DNA of 45,618 nt from a bacterium (lineage in GTDB: Bacteria; Krumholzibacteriota; Krumholzibacteriia; LZORAL124-64-63): contig PIVY01000013.1 of assembly GCA_003353795.1 (NCBI GenBank), positions 1 through 45,618 on the forward strand, written 5' to 3'. Of the stretch, positions 32,277 through 41,636 are shown one piece after another. The notes below the pieces were generated by a model that did no database searches, was not told the DNA's origin, and was given only the letters and a program-made list of their open reading frames with translations. The translations under genes and the position numbers were made by a program. The first letter of the stretch is position 1. The number at the start of each line of letters is the position of its first letter.

Positions 32277-34415
32277 ATGACCATGACGCTTCCCGGACAC
32301 CGTTGCGGGCGCTCGCTGACCGCCGCGGTGCTTGGCACGGTCGGCGTGCTGCTCTCCTTCGTGGGAGGCCTGTTCGCTCTCGGCAACCGCGCAGTCTTCC
32401 AGGCCGACTTCTTCGCCGACCACGTCGCTGCCAGCCTGTCCGATCCGCGGGTGGCGTCCTATGTGGCGGGCAAGATCACCGATGCCGTGATCGCCGAATC
32501 CGCGGACCTGATCACCGTGCGACCGCTCATCGAGGTCACCGCCGAGGCCGTGGTGGCCTCGCCGCCGTTCCAGGCTGTCGTACGCGCTAGCGCGCGCCGG
32601 AGCCACCAGCTGTTGACCACCAGCGGCGGTCGCGAGGTGCTGCTCTCGGTCACCGATTTTGGGGTCATCCTCCGCCAGAGCCTCGCCACCCGACCGGACC
32701 TGGCGGCCCGCATTCCCGACGGCGCCGTGGCGGTGATCGGCGAGCTGGAAGGCAGTCGGCTCATGCAGCTGTCGGCCTCGTTCGTTCGCCTCGACCAGCG
32801 CTTCGACGTGCGGCCGCGGATCCTGTTCTGGCTGGGCATGGTACTGCTGGCGGCGAGTGTGCTGGCGGCGAACCGGCACGACGCGGCGCTGCTGCGCGCG
32901 GGGGTCGCCCTCATCGTCGTGACCTTGCTCGTGCTGGCGATTCTCGAGGTCGGGGAAATGCTGCCGGAGCGTCTGGTGGAGGATCCGGCGCTGGGCCGGG
33001 CGATCGCCGGGGTCTGGTCCACCTTCGCGGGTGGGCTGTGGCCTCGCGTCCTCCTGCTCGGCGGGATCGGCCTCTTGCTGGCCGCGGCGGGCACCGCCTT
33101 TCTCGAGGTCATGCACTTGGCGGCCATCCGCAACCGTCTGCATACCGTCTTGGTGGCGCCCACCGGCAACCGGTGGCTCCGCCTGGCCCGCGGTCTCGCC
33201 ATGGCGACGGCGGGTTGGCTGACCATCCAGCACCCGCTGATGGCAGCCCGGATCCTGGTGATCGTCACCGGCGGCGTGCTGACCTTCATCGGTCTGCGCG
33301 AGCTTTGCCGGCTGGCCGTGGACCCGGCGGCGAAGCTGGCCCGCAAGATGGAGGAGCTGGAAGCCGATGCCCCAGGGCGCCGGCGAGGAGGACGGCTGTT
33401 GATCGCGGCCGTGGGGGCTGTGGCGATCTTCGGCGTGGCTGCCCTGCTGGCGCGCGCGCCGCTGCCCGATGGAGTCAGGCTGCCGGTCAGCGGTTGCAAC
33501 GGTCTCGACGAACTCTGCGACCGTCGGCTCGACGAGGTCGTCTTTCCCGGCACCCACAACTCCATGGCCGCCGCCGACGTGCCCGGCTGGATGTTCCCGA
33601 ACCAGCAGCTCGGCGTGCGGCGGCAACTGGACGACGGCATCCGTGCGTTCATGCTGGACGTGCTGCCCGGCATCCCCGTCGGCGGCGCCGTGAAGACCGA
33701 TTTCGACGAGGCCGAACTGGTTCGCGAGAAGCTCGAACCCGCCCTGGGCGCCGAGGGTTTCGAGGCGGCGCTGCGCATTCGCGGCCGGCTCCTGGGAGGC
33801 GACCCGCGGGATCGCGAACTCTACCTCTGCCACGGGCTCTGCGAGCTGGGCGCCATCCGCCTGGTGCCCGTCTTGAGGGAGTTCCGCGAGTTCCTGATCC
33901 TGCATCCCCGCGAGGTCGTGATCATCATCATCGAGGACGCCGTGCCGGCCGCCGAGGTGGCTGCCGCCTTCACCGAGAGCCGCCTCGTGGACCTGGTTTA
34001 TCGCGGCCCGGTGACCGCGCCCTGGCCGACCCTGGGGGAGATGGCCGACAGCGGCGGACGCGTGCTCGTGCTGGCGGAGAACGACAGCGAGGGCGTGCCC
34101 TGGTACCACCCGGCCTGGAATGTCTTCCAGGAGACGCCCTACCATTTCGAATCGACCGACGCGTTGAGCAACGAACCCAATCGCGGCGGCACCGCGGGGT
34201 CGCTCCTGCTCATGAACCACTGGATCACCACGCCGCCGGCGAACCTGCCCAGCAACGCGCAGGTGATCAACGCCCGCGAGGTGCTCGAAGCGCGGGTGGA
34301 GCAGTGCCGACAGCAGCGGGGGAAGGTTCCCAACGTCATCGCGGTGGATTTCTACCGGACGGGCGACCTGGTCGATGTGGTGCGGGACCTGAATCGCTCG
34401 GCGCCCGGACCCTGA
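32277..34415 (+). CDS. membrane protein with C-terminal PI-PLC-like domain
   Basis: A 712-residue protein. One helix lies at about 13-35, a periplasmic-type loop at 40-180, then five further helices at about 183-199, 206-225, 257-280, 301-345 and 373-393. After residue 405 comes a PI-PLC X-type barrel: VVFPGTHNSM with H427, R456 and D461 (IRAFMLDV), second active-site His519 (LYLCHGLCELG), then FREFLILHPREVVIIIIED and the end segment FYRTGDLVDVV. Enzymes with this domain split phosphatidylinositol-type heads by acid-base catalysis with two His. Here it is placed outside the membrane by a polytopic domain. The substrate in this bacterium is unknown. The stop abuts the stop of the convergent gene with zero gap. 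Start ATG at 32277; the ATG at 32283 is possible. Confidence 0.8.
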   Translation: MTMTLPGHRCGRSLTAAVLGTVGVLLSFVGGLFALGNRAVFQADFFADHVAASLSDPRVASYVAGKITDAVIAESADLITVRPLIEVTAEAVVASPPFQAVVRASARRSHQLLTTSGGREVLLSVTDFGVILRQSLATRPDLAARIPDGAVAVIGELEGSRLMQLSASFVRLDQRFDVRPRILFWLGMVLLAASVLAANRHDAALLRAGVALIVVTLLVLAILEVGEMLPERLVEDPALGRAIAGVWSTFAGGLWPRVLLLGGIGLLLAAAGTAFLEVMHLAAIRNRLHTVLVAPTGNRWLRLARGLAMATAGWLTIQHPLMAARILVIVTGGVLTFIGLRELCRLAVDPAAKLARKMEELEADAPGRRRGGRLLIAAVGAVAIFGVAALLARAPLPDGVRLPVSGCNGLDELCDRRLDEVVFPGTHNSMAAADVPGWMFPNQQLGVRRQLDDGIRAFMLDVLPGIPVGGAVKTDFDEAELVREKLEPALGAEGFEAALRIRGRLLGGDPRDRELYLCHGLCELGAIRLVPVLREFREFLILHPREVVIIIIEDAVPAAEVAAAFTESRLVDLVYRGPVTAPWPTLGEMADSGGRVLVLAENDSEGVPWYHPAWNVFQETPYHFESTDALSNEPNRGGTAGSLLLMNHWITTPPANLPSNAQVINAREVLEARVEQCRQQRGKVPNVIAVDFYRTGDLVDVVRDLNRSAPGP

Positions 34416-37187
34416 TCAGCGTCCGGGCCAGGCGTGCAGACCCACGCTGCTGGCCTGCTTCAACGACAGCCGCTGGAAGGCCGCCGACACCGTGAGGAAG
34501 CGCCCGTCGGGCGATAGCCCCAGCGACTCGATGGCGCTGTCGTTGACGAACCCCACCAGCTCACGCCGGGTGCCGATCGTGTCGGCGCCGGGTACGAAAT
34601 CCTGCACGTGCACGCCGATGTGGCCGACGTCGTTCTGGCTCACGAACAGGATGGCGCCGCCGTCGGCGTCCCAGCGGGCGCGCCCGAAGGTCACGGTCTG
34701 GTGCCGCTCCACCGTGGAGATGTCGATGATGAACGGCACGATCTCGCCCGACTCGATCTCCACCACGCGGATCTGGTAGTTGAGGCTGTGGAAGACCACG
34801 TACAACGCATACTTGCCGTCGGGCGAGATCTCGGGCAACAGGCTCGCGGCCTCCACCAGGCGGGCGGGCTCGCTGCCGTCCGGCCGTACCTTCCAGATGC
34901 CGCGCCGCGCGTCGTTGTTGCTGGAGTAGACGATCCACCGGCCGTCCGCCGTCATGGTGGGATTCTCGGCGTCGACCCCGTCATTGGACACCTGCCGGGC
35001 GGCGCTACCGTCGGCGTTGGCGAGCCAGACCTCGAGCACGCCGCCGCGGTTGCTGCTCCAGAGGATCTGTGTGCCGTCCGGGCTGAAGGCGGGATCCCAG
35101 TCGTCGCCGGGATCGTCGGTGAGCTGGCGGACGCCGCCGCTGGTGCGGTCCACCAGCCAGAGATCCACGTTGCCGCCGCGGTTGGACGAGAAGACCACCT
35201 GCGATCCGTCGGGAGAGTAGGCCGGCTGGCGGTCGCGGCCGAGGCTGCGGGTCAGGACCGTGGGGGTTGGCCCGGCCACGCCGTCCACCAGTTCGTACTC
35301 GTGCAGTTCGGCGTGTCCCACTTCCTCGTCCAGGACGATCCGGTCGGCGTCGAGCACCGCCAGGGAGGTGAATCCCCAGCCGCTGCGCGGCAAACGCACC
35401 GGCAGCCAGAACAGCGGCCGCGTCTCGCCGCTGTCGAGGTCGTGCTCCATGATCTGGCTGGGGGAGTCGGCCACGTGGGCCAGCACGTCTGCCGCCTGGC
35501 CCACCACCAGCGACCGGCCGTCGGGTGACCAGTCCGGCGCGGTGTACGGACCCCACCAATCGGTGATCGCCAGGCGCCGTTGCTCGCCGCTGGCGATGTC
35601 CACCAGGATGATGGTGCTGGCCTCGGCCACGTTGCCCGTGAGCGACGAGAGGCACATGGCCAGCGACGCGCCGTCGGGCGACCAGCGTACGCCGTAGGTG
35701 ATGCGGTTGTAGATCTTCGTGAGCTGACGTTCCTGGCCCGACTGCACCTCGGCCACGCTCACGGTGAACAGGTTGTCGCCGTTCTCGGTGAGCATGCGCA
35801 CGAAGCCCACCTGGGATCCGTCGGGTGACCAGTCGGCCTCCATCACGTTCGCGATCAACCGTCGCGGCCGACCGCCGAGGACAGGCACGCGGTAGAGATT
35901 GCGGATGCCGCTCTCGTCGCGCACGAAGAGCACCTGCGAGCCGTCGGGCGAGAAGCGCGGCAGATCGTCGGGTCCGTCGGTGAGGGGTGCTTCGCTACCA
36001 CCGGCGAGCTGCTTGAGCCAGATGCGGGAACGGCCGTCGCGGTCGGAAACGAAGACGATCATGTTCCCGTCGGGCGACGCGTCTGGTGCCCAGTCGCGAC
36101 CGGAGAACGAGAGCGTGTCCAGGCGGACGGGCGAGTGCGATTCGATTCCCTGCGGCCAGAGGCCGACAGCCAGGGCGACCGCCGCCAGCCAGCCCGCCGC
36201 TGCCAGCAGCCACGGCCAGCGTCGGCGTCCGGCGACTGAAGCCGCCGCGGCTGGCATCCCCGCCGTCGGGGAGGAATCGAGCGACGCGCCGAAGGCACTC
36301 AGATCCGAGATCCCCGACGGATCGTTCTCCATCAGGACGTCCTCGATGGCGATGCGCGCGTCGGCGATGTCGTGCAGGCGCTGCTTCGTGTCCTTGCGCA
36401 GGCAGCGGCGAAGCAGCCGGCGCACGGCCACCGGCAGATCGCGCGGCAGCAGGTCGGGGTCGGGCTCGTTGCGTAGCACGGCGGCCAGGGTGTCGGACAC
36501 CGACTCGCCCCGGAACGCCGCCTTGCCCGTCAACATCTCGTAGAGCACGCAGCCGAAGGCCCAGATGTCGGTGCGCTTGTCGACCACCCGGCCGCGCGCC
36601 TGCTCGGGGCTCATGTAGGCCGCCGTGCCGAGGATCATGCCCTGCCGGGTCATGTCGGGACCGATGGTGGGCGACTGGCTGAGGTCGCCGCGGCCCTCGT
36701 CGTCGGCTTCTTCCTCGCGGCATTTGGCCAGACCGAAGTCGAGCACCTTCACCTGGCCGTCCGGGGTGATCTTGACATTGGCCGGCTTGAGGTCGCGGTG
36801 GACGATGTTCTTCTCGTGGGCGGACTCCAGGGCGTCGGCGATCTGGCGGGCGATATCCAGCGTCTCGGTCACCGGCAGCGGGCCGCGGCGGATGCGTTCG
36901 GAGAGGTCTTCGCCCTCCACGAGCTCCAGGACCAGGAAGTGGCGGTCGCCGTCCTCGTCAAGACTGAAGATGGACGCCACGTGGGGATGGGCGAAGGCGG
37001 CCAGGAGTTGCGCCTCGCGGTGGAAGCGGGCGTGGCGGTCGGCGTCGGCGGTGAGGGACTCGGGCAGCACCTTGAGGGCTACCTCGCGGTCCAGCTTGGT
37101 GTCGCGGGCGCGGTAGACCTCGCCCATGCCGCCCTGGCCGAGCTTCTCGCCGATCTCGTAGTGGTTGAGCTTCTGGCCTCGTTCCAC
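34416..37187 (-). CDS. Ser/Thr kinase with TolB-like propeller
   Basis: A 923-residue receptor-type kinase. The kinase domain is at 9-285: glycine loop LGQGGMGEVY (16-25), K39, HRD at 130-132 with N137 (HRDLKPANVKI), DFG at 150-152, and SPEQARG in place of APE, all residues needed for activity. One transmembrane helix follows at about 324-345. Residues about 355-910 are WD40/TolB-type propeller repeats with the motif (S)PDG..V.F.S.R.G..(N/D)LW. About nine copies occur, e.g. ASPDGNMIVFVSDRDGRSRI and AYSPDGSQVVFSSNRGG. The layout puts the propeller outside the cytoplasm as sensor and the kinase inside. ATG at 37187 follows a GGGGGAT region; the substrate proteins are unknown. Confidence 0.92.
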   Translation of the reverse strand: MERGQKLNHYEIGEKLGQGGMGEVYRARDTKLDREVALKVLPESLTADADRHARFHREAQLLAAFAHPHVASIFSLDEDGDRHFLVLELVEGEDLSERIRRGPLPVTETLDIARQIADALESAHEKNIVHRDLKPANVKITPDGQVKVLDFGLAKCREEEADDEGRGDLSQSPTIGPDMTRQGMILGTAAYMSPEQARGRVVDKRTDIWAFGCVLYEMLTGKAAFRGESVSDTLAAVLRNEPDPDLLPRDLPVAVRRLLRRCLRKDTKQRLHDIADARIAIEDVLMENDPSGISDLSAFGASLDSSPTAGMPAAAASVAGRRRWPWLLAAAGWLAAVALAVGLWPQGIESHSPVRLDTLSFSGRDWAPDASPDGNMIVFVSDRDGRSRIWLKQLAGGSEAPLTDGPDDLPRFSPDGSQVLFVRDESGIRNLYRVPVLGGRPRRLIANVMEADWSPDGSQVGFVRMLTENGDNLFTVSVAEVQSGQERQLTKIYNRITYGVRWSPDGASLAMCLSSLTGNVAEASTIILVDIASGEQRRLAITDWWGPYTAPDWSPDGRSLVVGQAADVLAHVADSPSQIMEHDLDSGETRPLFWLPVRLPRSGWGFTSLAVLDADRIVLDEEVGHAELHEYELVDGVAGPTPTVLTRSLGRDRQPAYSPDGSQVVFSSNRGGNVDLWLVDRTSGGVRQLTDDPGDDWDPAFSPDGTQILWSSNRGGVLEVWLANADGSAARQVSNDGVDAENPTMTADGRWIVYSSNNDARRGIWKVRPDGSEPARLVEAASLLPEISPDGKYALYVVFHSLNYQIRVVEIESGEIVPFIIDISTVERHQTVTFGRARWDADGGAILFVSQNDVGHIGVHVQDFVPGADTIGTRRELVGFVNDSAIESLGLSPDGRFLTVSAAFQRLSLKQASSVGLHAWPGR

Positions 37188-37293
37188 GGTGCTCCTGGGG
37201 GATGTGTCTGGGACAGCGGTGGCAATCAGTCGGTCTCATACGATAACGGAGGTCGAATGGATGCGCCCGGTGGGGAATCCACGTGGCGTCGCC

Positions 37294-37301
37294 TATCTTG
37301 G
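37294..37301 (+). promoter_or_regulatory. possible -10 element before the methyltransferases
   Basis: TATCTTGG resembles the -10 boxes at 12736 and 14827, but the upstream TTG is missing (TGG instead), so support is weak. The ATG at 37365 is 63 bases downstream. Confidence 0.3.
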
Positions 37302-37364
37302 ATGGAATATTCCGTGATGTCCGCCGGGACATCCGGCTCGCCACTTTCCGGAGGGTCAACAACG

Positions 37365-38198
37365 ATGTCCGCAAACAATCTCGTTGCCGATCACTACGGC
37401 CATGGCCGCCTGCTCGACGCCATTCGCGACGGCCTGGAGACCCTCGGCAAGACGCCGGCAACGGTCACCGTCGACGATCTGGGCGCCGTGGACGAGTTCC
37501 ACATCGGAGGGCGTCGGGCGTCGGAGGATTTCGTCGACCAGCTCGATCTCGCGGCCACCGAACATTCGCTCGACGTGGGTTGCGGCCTGGGCGGCACCGC
37601 GCGGTTCGTGGCCAGTCGCTACGGATGCCGGGTCACGGGGGTCGATCTCACCCCCGAGTTCGTCGATACCGGTCGCGTGCTCTGCGACTGGGTCGACCTC
37701 GCCGACCGGGTCGAACTGCACCAGGGCAGCGCGCTGGCCATGCCGTTTCCGGCGGCGACCTTCGATGCGGCCACCATGCTTCACGTGGGCATGAACATTC
37801 CCGACAAGGGTGAACTCTGCGCGCAGGTCGCGCAGGTCCTCAAGCCGGGCGGCCGCTTCGGGATCTACGACATCATGCGCACGAGCGACGAGGAACTGGT
37901 CTACCCGGTGCCCTGGGCCGGCGACGCAGCCACCGATGCACTGGCCACCAGCGACGAGTACCGCGAGGCGCTGGAGGCAGCCGGTTTCGAGATCATCGCC
38001 AATCGGAATCGCCACGCGTTCGCGGTGGATTTCTTCTCCGAGGCGAACCGGAAGATGGCGACCGCGGGCGGACCGCCGCCCCTGGGTATTCACGTGCACA
38101 TGGGCGACGACGCCCCCGCCAAGATCCGCCACATGGTCGAGAACCTGATCCGTGGCCGCGTCGCTCCCGTGGAGTTCATCGCCCGGAAGTCGGCCTAG
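37365..38198 (+). CDS. class I SAM-dependent methyltransferase
   Basis: A 277-residue protein; the ATG at 37365 follows GGAGGG by nine bases. The Rossmann motif I is SLDVGCGLGGTARFVA; the acidic end of strand 2 is VTGVDLTPEFVD; post-I and motif III segments are HQGSALAMPFPAATFD and FGIYDIMRTS. The N-terminal DEFHIGGR motif and the overall plan resemble the small-molecule Methyltransf_11 group (glycine/sarcosine or UbiE-like). The substrate is not clear. Next gene, 24 bases on, is another SAM methyltransferase, so the two form an operon, but they are not close relatives. Confidence 0.85.
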   Translation: MSANNLVADHYGHGRLLDAIRDGLETLGKTPATVTVDDLGAVDEFHIGGRRASEDFVDQLDLAATEHSLDVGCGLGGTARFVASRYGCRVTGVDLTPEFVDTGRVLCDWVDLADRVELHQGSALAMPFPAATFDAATMLHVGMNIPDKGELCAQVAQVLKPGGRFGIYDIMRTSDEELVYPVPWAGDAATDALATSDEYREALEAAGFEIIANRNRHAFAVDFFSEANRKMATAGGPPPLGIHVHMGDDAPAKIRHMVENLIRGRVAPVEFIARKSA

Positions 38199-38222
38199 CC
38201 GCGACGCCGCCGAGGAGGACCC

Positions 38223-38993
38223 GTGCCGAGCCACTGGGACCCGCAACGGTACCTGCAGTTCTCCGACCAGCGCCTGCGGCCGGCCGTGGAGTTGCTGCAG
38301 CGCATTCGACTCGACGCTCCCGAGCACATCGTCGATCTGGGGTGTGGCGCCGGCAACGTGACCCGGTTGCTCGCCGAGCGCTGGCCGGCGGCGCGGGTGA
38401 CGGGCGTCGACCATTCCCGCGAGATGCTGGACCGAGCCCGGACCACTGCGAGCACCGTCGCCTGGGTCGAGGCCCACGTCGCCGACTGGACGCCGGCCGT
38501 ACCGCCGGACCTGATCTTCAGCAACGCCGCGCTGCACTGGCTGGAGGACCACCACGTGCTCCTGCCGCGCCTGGTCGCCGGCCTGGCCGACGGCGGTTGC
38601 CTGGCGGTGCAGATGCCGCGGAGCTGGGGCCTGCCGTCGCATCGGATCATGCGCGAGCTGCTGAACGAGTTCGACACGCCGGAGGAACTGCGGCGTCGGC
38701 TGGCACACGATCCCGTCGGGTCTCCGGACACCTACCACGGGCTCCTCGTCGGCCTGGTGCGCAAGGTGGACATCTGGGAGACTGAATACCTGCAGGTGCT
38801 CGAAGGCGAGGATGCGGTGGTGGAGTGGGTGTCGGGATCGGGGTTGCGGCCGGTGTTATCGGCGCTGTCGGACGAGGCGCGCGACGAGTTCTTGGCGGCT
38901 TACCGCGAGAAGCTACGCGCGGCCTACCCCATGGACGAGGCAGGCCACACGCTCTATCCCTTCCGGCGTCTGTTCTTGGTGGCGCGTTGCTGA
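38223..38993 (+). CDS. tam: trans-aconitate 2-methyltransferase
   Basis: A 256-residue cytoplasmic protein; E. coli Tam has 252. Start GTG follows GAGGAGG. The N-terminus HWDPQRYLQFSDQRLRPAVE and the segments IVDLGCGAGNVTRLLAERWP, TGVDHSREMLDRAR and DLIFSNAALHWLEDHH align closely with the E. coli enzyme as I remember it, as does LAVQMPRSW. Tam transfers methyl from SAM to trans-aconitate, a spontaneous by-product of cis-aconitate that inhibits aconitase. This fits a cell that handles citrate through citrate lyase elsewhere in the window, though the two are far apart. It is convergent with the next gene (gap 10 bases). Confidence 0.9.
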   Translation: MPSHWDPQRYLQFSDQRLRPAVELLQRIRLDAPEHIVDLGCGAGNVTRLLAERWPAARVTGVDHSREMLDRARTTASTVAWVEAHVADWTPAVPPDLIFSNAALHWLEDHHVLLPRLVAGLADGGCLAVQMPRSWGLPSHRIMRELLNEFDTPEELRRRLAHDPVGSPDTYHGLLVGLVRKVDIWETEYLQVLEGEDAVVEWVSGSGLRPVLSALSDEARDEFLAAYREKLRAAYPMDEAGHTLYPFRRLFLVARC

Positions 38994-39003
38994 GCGGCTC
39001 GAC

Positions 39004-39627
39004 CTAGCCCTCCTGCTCCTTCATGGCCTCGTACTTGGCCATCTGCTCCTCGGTGAGCACTCCCGCGATCCCCTTCTGCATGTCCGACTGGATCTTCTTG
39101 AGGCTCCGGCCGAGGCTGATCTTCTTGGGTGCCCGCAGCGTCTTGTCCGCATTCTCGAAGACCAGGCTCAACATGCCGCGCAGGCCCGTACCGACAATGG
39201 GTTCGAGGGCGACCATCTGGTCGTCCGTGAGGTCGAGGGCCGGCTGCAGCTCCATGAGCTGGATGGCGGCGAGGTCGTTGAACATACCCTGGATGGTGGC
39301 GTCGACGCCCGCCTCGAACTTGGCGTATTGCTCCTCGTCCAGGGTCTTCTTCATGTTCCCCTGGAAACCGTCGCGGGCCTTCTTCACGTCGCCGATCATC
39401 TTCTGGGAGTCGGGCTCCTCCTTGTCGGCCTCTGCGGTGGCGGCTTCCAGTTCGGTGCCGAATTGCGTCAGGTGCTGCCCGACGGCGGCCTGCTGCTCCT
39501 CGGAGAGGTCGAGTTGTTCGGTGAGTTCGGCGAGGACGTCGTCGAAGGGGGCCTCGTCGGCGATGGCGGAAATGGCAAGGGCCGCGACGGCCAATGTCGC
39601 GAGTACGATACTGCGGACGATCTTCAT
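39004..39627 (-). CDS. LTxxQ-type periplasmic helical protein (Spy/CpxP-like)
   Basis: A 207-residue exported protein; ATG at 39627 (signal peptide MKIVRSIVLATLAVAALAIS, cleavage near IADE). The mature part is almost wholly helical and acidic/Lys-rich with repeated LTxxQ-like motifs: DLSEEQQAAV, TLDEEQYAKF, DLTDDQMVAL and VLTEEQMAKY. Repeated LTxxQ motifs mark Spy/CpxP chaperones and metal-resistance proteins of the periplasm. This protein is longer than Spy (~160) and has four copies. No sensor pair is adjacent. An AAAGG site is ten bases before the ATG. Confidence 0.72.
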   Translation of the reverse strand: MKIVRSIVLATLAVAALAISAIADEAPFDDVLAELTEQLDLSEEQQAAVGQHLTQFGTELEAATAEADKEEPDSQKMIGDVKKARDGFQGNMKKTLDEEQYAKFEAGVDATIQGMFNDLAAIQLMELQPALDLTDDQMVALEPIVGTGLRGMLSLVFENADKTLRAPKKISLGRSLKKIQSDMQKGIAGVLTEEQMAKYEAMKEQEG

Positions 39628-39948
39628 TGTCTTGATACCTTTCGTACGGAGGGACGATGGCAGCGTCAGAGACAGGGTAGGTAAATCATTGATCCTGGCG
39701 AGCGCATCAAATATTCGAAGATCGTCTGTCCGGCCGTCGCGCAGGCGTGGCGGAGGGGAGCTCGCCGAAGGGCAGAACCGTGTCTCGGCTGGAGCGGAGC
39801 ACGATCTCAATCAGCACTGGCGGATTGGTATCAATTACACCTATCTCTGGCTGGGGAACAACGCCGTGGACGCCCAGGCGTCGCCGCTCACCGTGCGCGA
39901 ATGATTCATTTGACAATTGCCGGCTCCAGACCAAACGGAGATCAAGCC
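39628..39948. other. 321-bp intergenic region with a gene remnant
   Basis: The left part (39628-39772) should hold the promoter of the minus-strand LTxxQ gene and is somewhat AT-richer around 39680-39720; no convincing promoter boxes stand out. The right part carries the porin remnant at 39773-39904 and the sulfatase ribosome site. Confidence 0.6.
39773..39904 (+). pseudogene. remnant of a FadL/OmpP1-type outer-membrane protein
   Basis: Forty-three codons read as a C-terminal FadL barrel segment: QNRVSAGAEHDLNQHWRIGI, then NYTYLWLGNNAVDAQASPLT and a stop at 39904. The pattern (R...GAEH.L...W.IG..YTYLWLG...VD) is characteristic of the strands near the end of the FadL barrel. The last strands and everything upstream are missing, and no start codon or homologous lead-in exists. 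FadL-like porins often travel with sulfatase genes in marine bacteria, so this is probably a decayed partner of the next gene. Assignment from a short match only. Confidence 0.55.
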
Positions 39949-41616
39949 ATGAAGACTAGCCTTCTGACCATCGTCCTCCTGCTCGCGACCACCGGAGTGG
40001 TTCTCGCGGCCGACATCGTCCAGGACACGGAGTACTACATCCTCGAGGCCCAGCACGGAGAGCAGTGGGCCGCTGACGACGCCACCGTCGACGCCAAGCT
40101 GGCCGAGTTCCGCGCCCGCAACGGCGGCAAGCCGCCCAACGTGCTCTACATCCTGGTCGACGATATCGGCTTCGGCGATCTGGGAATTCCCGAGCTGAAC
40201 GCCATCCGCGGCTACAAGACCCCGAACATCAACAAGTTCTCCGACCAGAGCATGCGCTTGGCCCGCATGTACACCGAGCCCTCGTGCACGCCCACCCGTG
40301 TGGCATTCATGACCGGCCGCCAGCCGCATCGCAACGGCATGGGCGACACCGCGGTGGACATCGCCGGCTTCGGCCTCGCCGACAAGGAAGTGACCCTGGC
40401 CGAGGTGCTCTCCGACGTGGGCTACAACACCGTCCACATCGGCAAGTGGCACATCGGCGACATCATGGAGTCCTGGCCCAACCACCAGGGCTTCGACTTC
40501 GCCAGCTTCCCCATCCACCAGCAGGGCCAGCTGACCATCTTCAACGACGACGCGGCCGACGAAGAGGTCTCCTACGGCATCGGCAAGAACAATTACGACG
40601 ACAAGTTTACCCTCGACGAGTGGTTCCGTCCCGACGCCTCTCACATGGTCACCGTGGTCGAAGGCAATCGCGGCGAGACCGTGCGTGAGGTGCACATGAA
40701 GGAGGGCGAACGCTGGAATCAGAAGAAGTACAACGAGATGAACGCGCGCTTCCAGCAGCAGACCATGGAGCATCTCCGCGACCTCGCCGGCAAGGACGAG
40801 CCCTTCTTCCTGCAGTACTGGCCGACGATCCCGCTCTCCAACCCGCGCACGACCGTCGACGAGTTCACCACCCCGAACGGCGGCACCTACGTCGAGAGCA
40901 TGAAGCAGCTCGACGGCTATATCGGCGAAATCCTCACCGAGGTCGACAATCTCGGCATCGCCGAGGAGACCATCATCGTGATCATGGGTGACAACGGTCA
41001 CTTCACCAAGTACGCGCCGGGAAGCGGCTTCACGCCCATGATCTACCGTGGCGGCAAGGGCTACTCCACCGAGGGCGGCGTCCGCGTCGATGCCTTCGCA
41101 CGCTGGACCGGGATGATCGAGGAAGACTCCATCGTCATGGACATCGTCCATGTCGCGGATCTCTTCACGAGCCTGGCGCGCTTCGGCGGCGCCACCGACG
41201 GCATCCCCACCGACCGCGTGATCGACGGCGTGGACCAGACGGCGCTCATGCTGGTGGGCGAGACCCACGGCCGGCGCGATCACGTCTTCATCTACTCCGG
41301 CAACTCCATGAAGGCGGTCGTCAAGGAGCAGTACAAGCTCGACGTCCCGGGCGCGGGCGAGAACCCCATCGTCGCCGACTTCTACGACCTCTTCCGCGAC
41401 ACTCGCGAGGAGCACCCCGTCGCCACGGAGGTGGGCGCCTGGGGCGGTCAGGAGTTCGTGCGGATCATCCAGAGGCACAAGATGCGCATGCAGCGCTATC
41501 CCGACGAACCGCCGGCGCGGGGTATCCCCTACGAGGGCATCGAGAACCTGCGGCCCGAGACCAAGGCGGCCGTGGAGGCTTTCCTGTTCAAGCAGAACGC
41601 GGCCATGATGGACTGA
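39949..41616 (+). CDS. secreted arylsulfatase (intact)
   Basis: A 555-residue exported enzyme; ATG at 39949, signal peptide MKTSLLTIVLLLATTGVVLA. Sulfatase motifs are complete: metal Asp pair D71/D72 (YILVDDIGFGD), the formylglycine site C113-T-P-T-R (PSCTPTRVAFMTGRQ) that needs a maturation enzyme, GKWHIG, the metal pair D/N in IVIMGDNGHF, and KGYSTEGGVRV. C113 is Cys, so the FGE or anaerobic maturase must be elsewhere. The C-terminus ENLRPETKAAVEAF is also found in the remnant at 42010. Sulfatases remove sulfate from esters such as algal polysaccharides; the exact substrate is unknown. Formylglycine sulfatases of this arylsulfatase type (S1 family) usually have 450-600 residues. A hairpin follows the stop. 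Confidence 0.93.
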   Translation: MKTSLLTIVLLLATTGVVLAADIVQDTEYYILEAQHGEQWAADDATVDAKLAEFRARNGGKPPNVLYILVDDIGFGDLGIPELNAIRGYKTPNINKFSDQSMRLARMYTEPSCTPTRVAFMTGRQPHRNGMGDTAVDIAGFGLADKEVTLAEVLSDVGYNTVHIGKWHIGDIMESWPNHQGFDFASFPIHQQGQLTIFNDDAADEEVSYGIGKNNYDDKFTLDEWFRPDASHMVTVVEGNRGETVREVHMKEGERWNQKKYNEMNARFQQQTMEHLRDLAGKDEPFFLQYWPTIPLSNPRTTVDEFTTPNGGTYVESMKQLDGYIGEILTEVDNLGIAEETIIVIMGDNGHFTKYAPGSGFTPMIYRGGKGYSTEGGVRVDAFARWTGMIEEDSIVMDIVHVADLFTSLARFGGATDGIPTDRVIDGVDQTALMLVGETHGRRDHVFIYSGNSMKAVVKEQYKLDVPGAGENPIVADFYDLFRDTREEHPVATEVGAWGGQEFVRIIQRHKMRMQRYPDEPPARGIPYEGIENLRPETKAAVEAFLFKQNAAMMD

Positions 41617-41636
41617 CCTCGTTCGGCGTTCACCGG

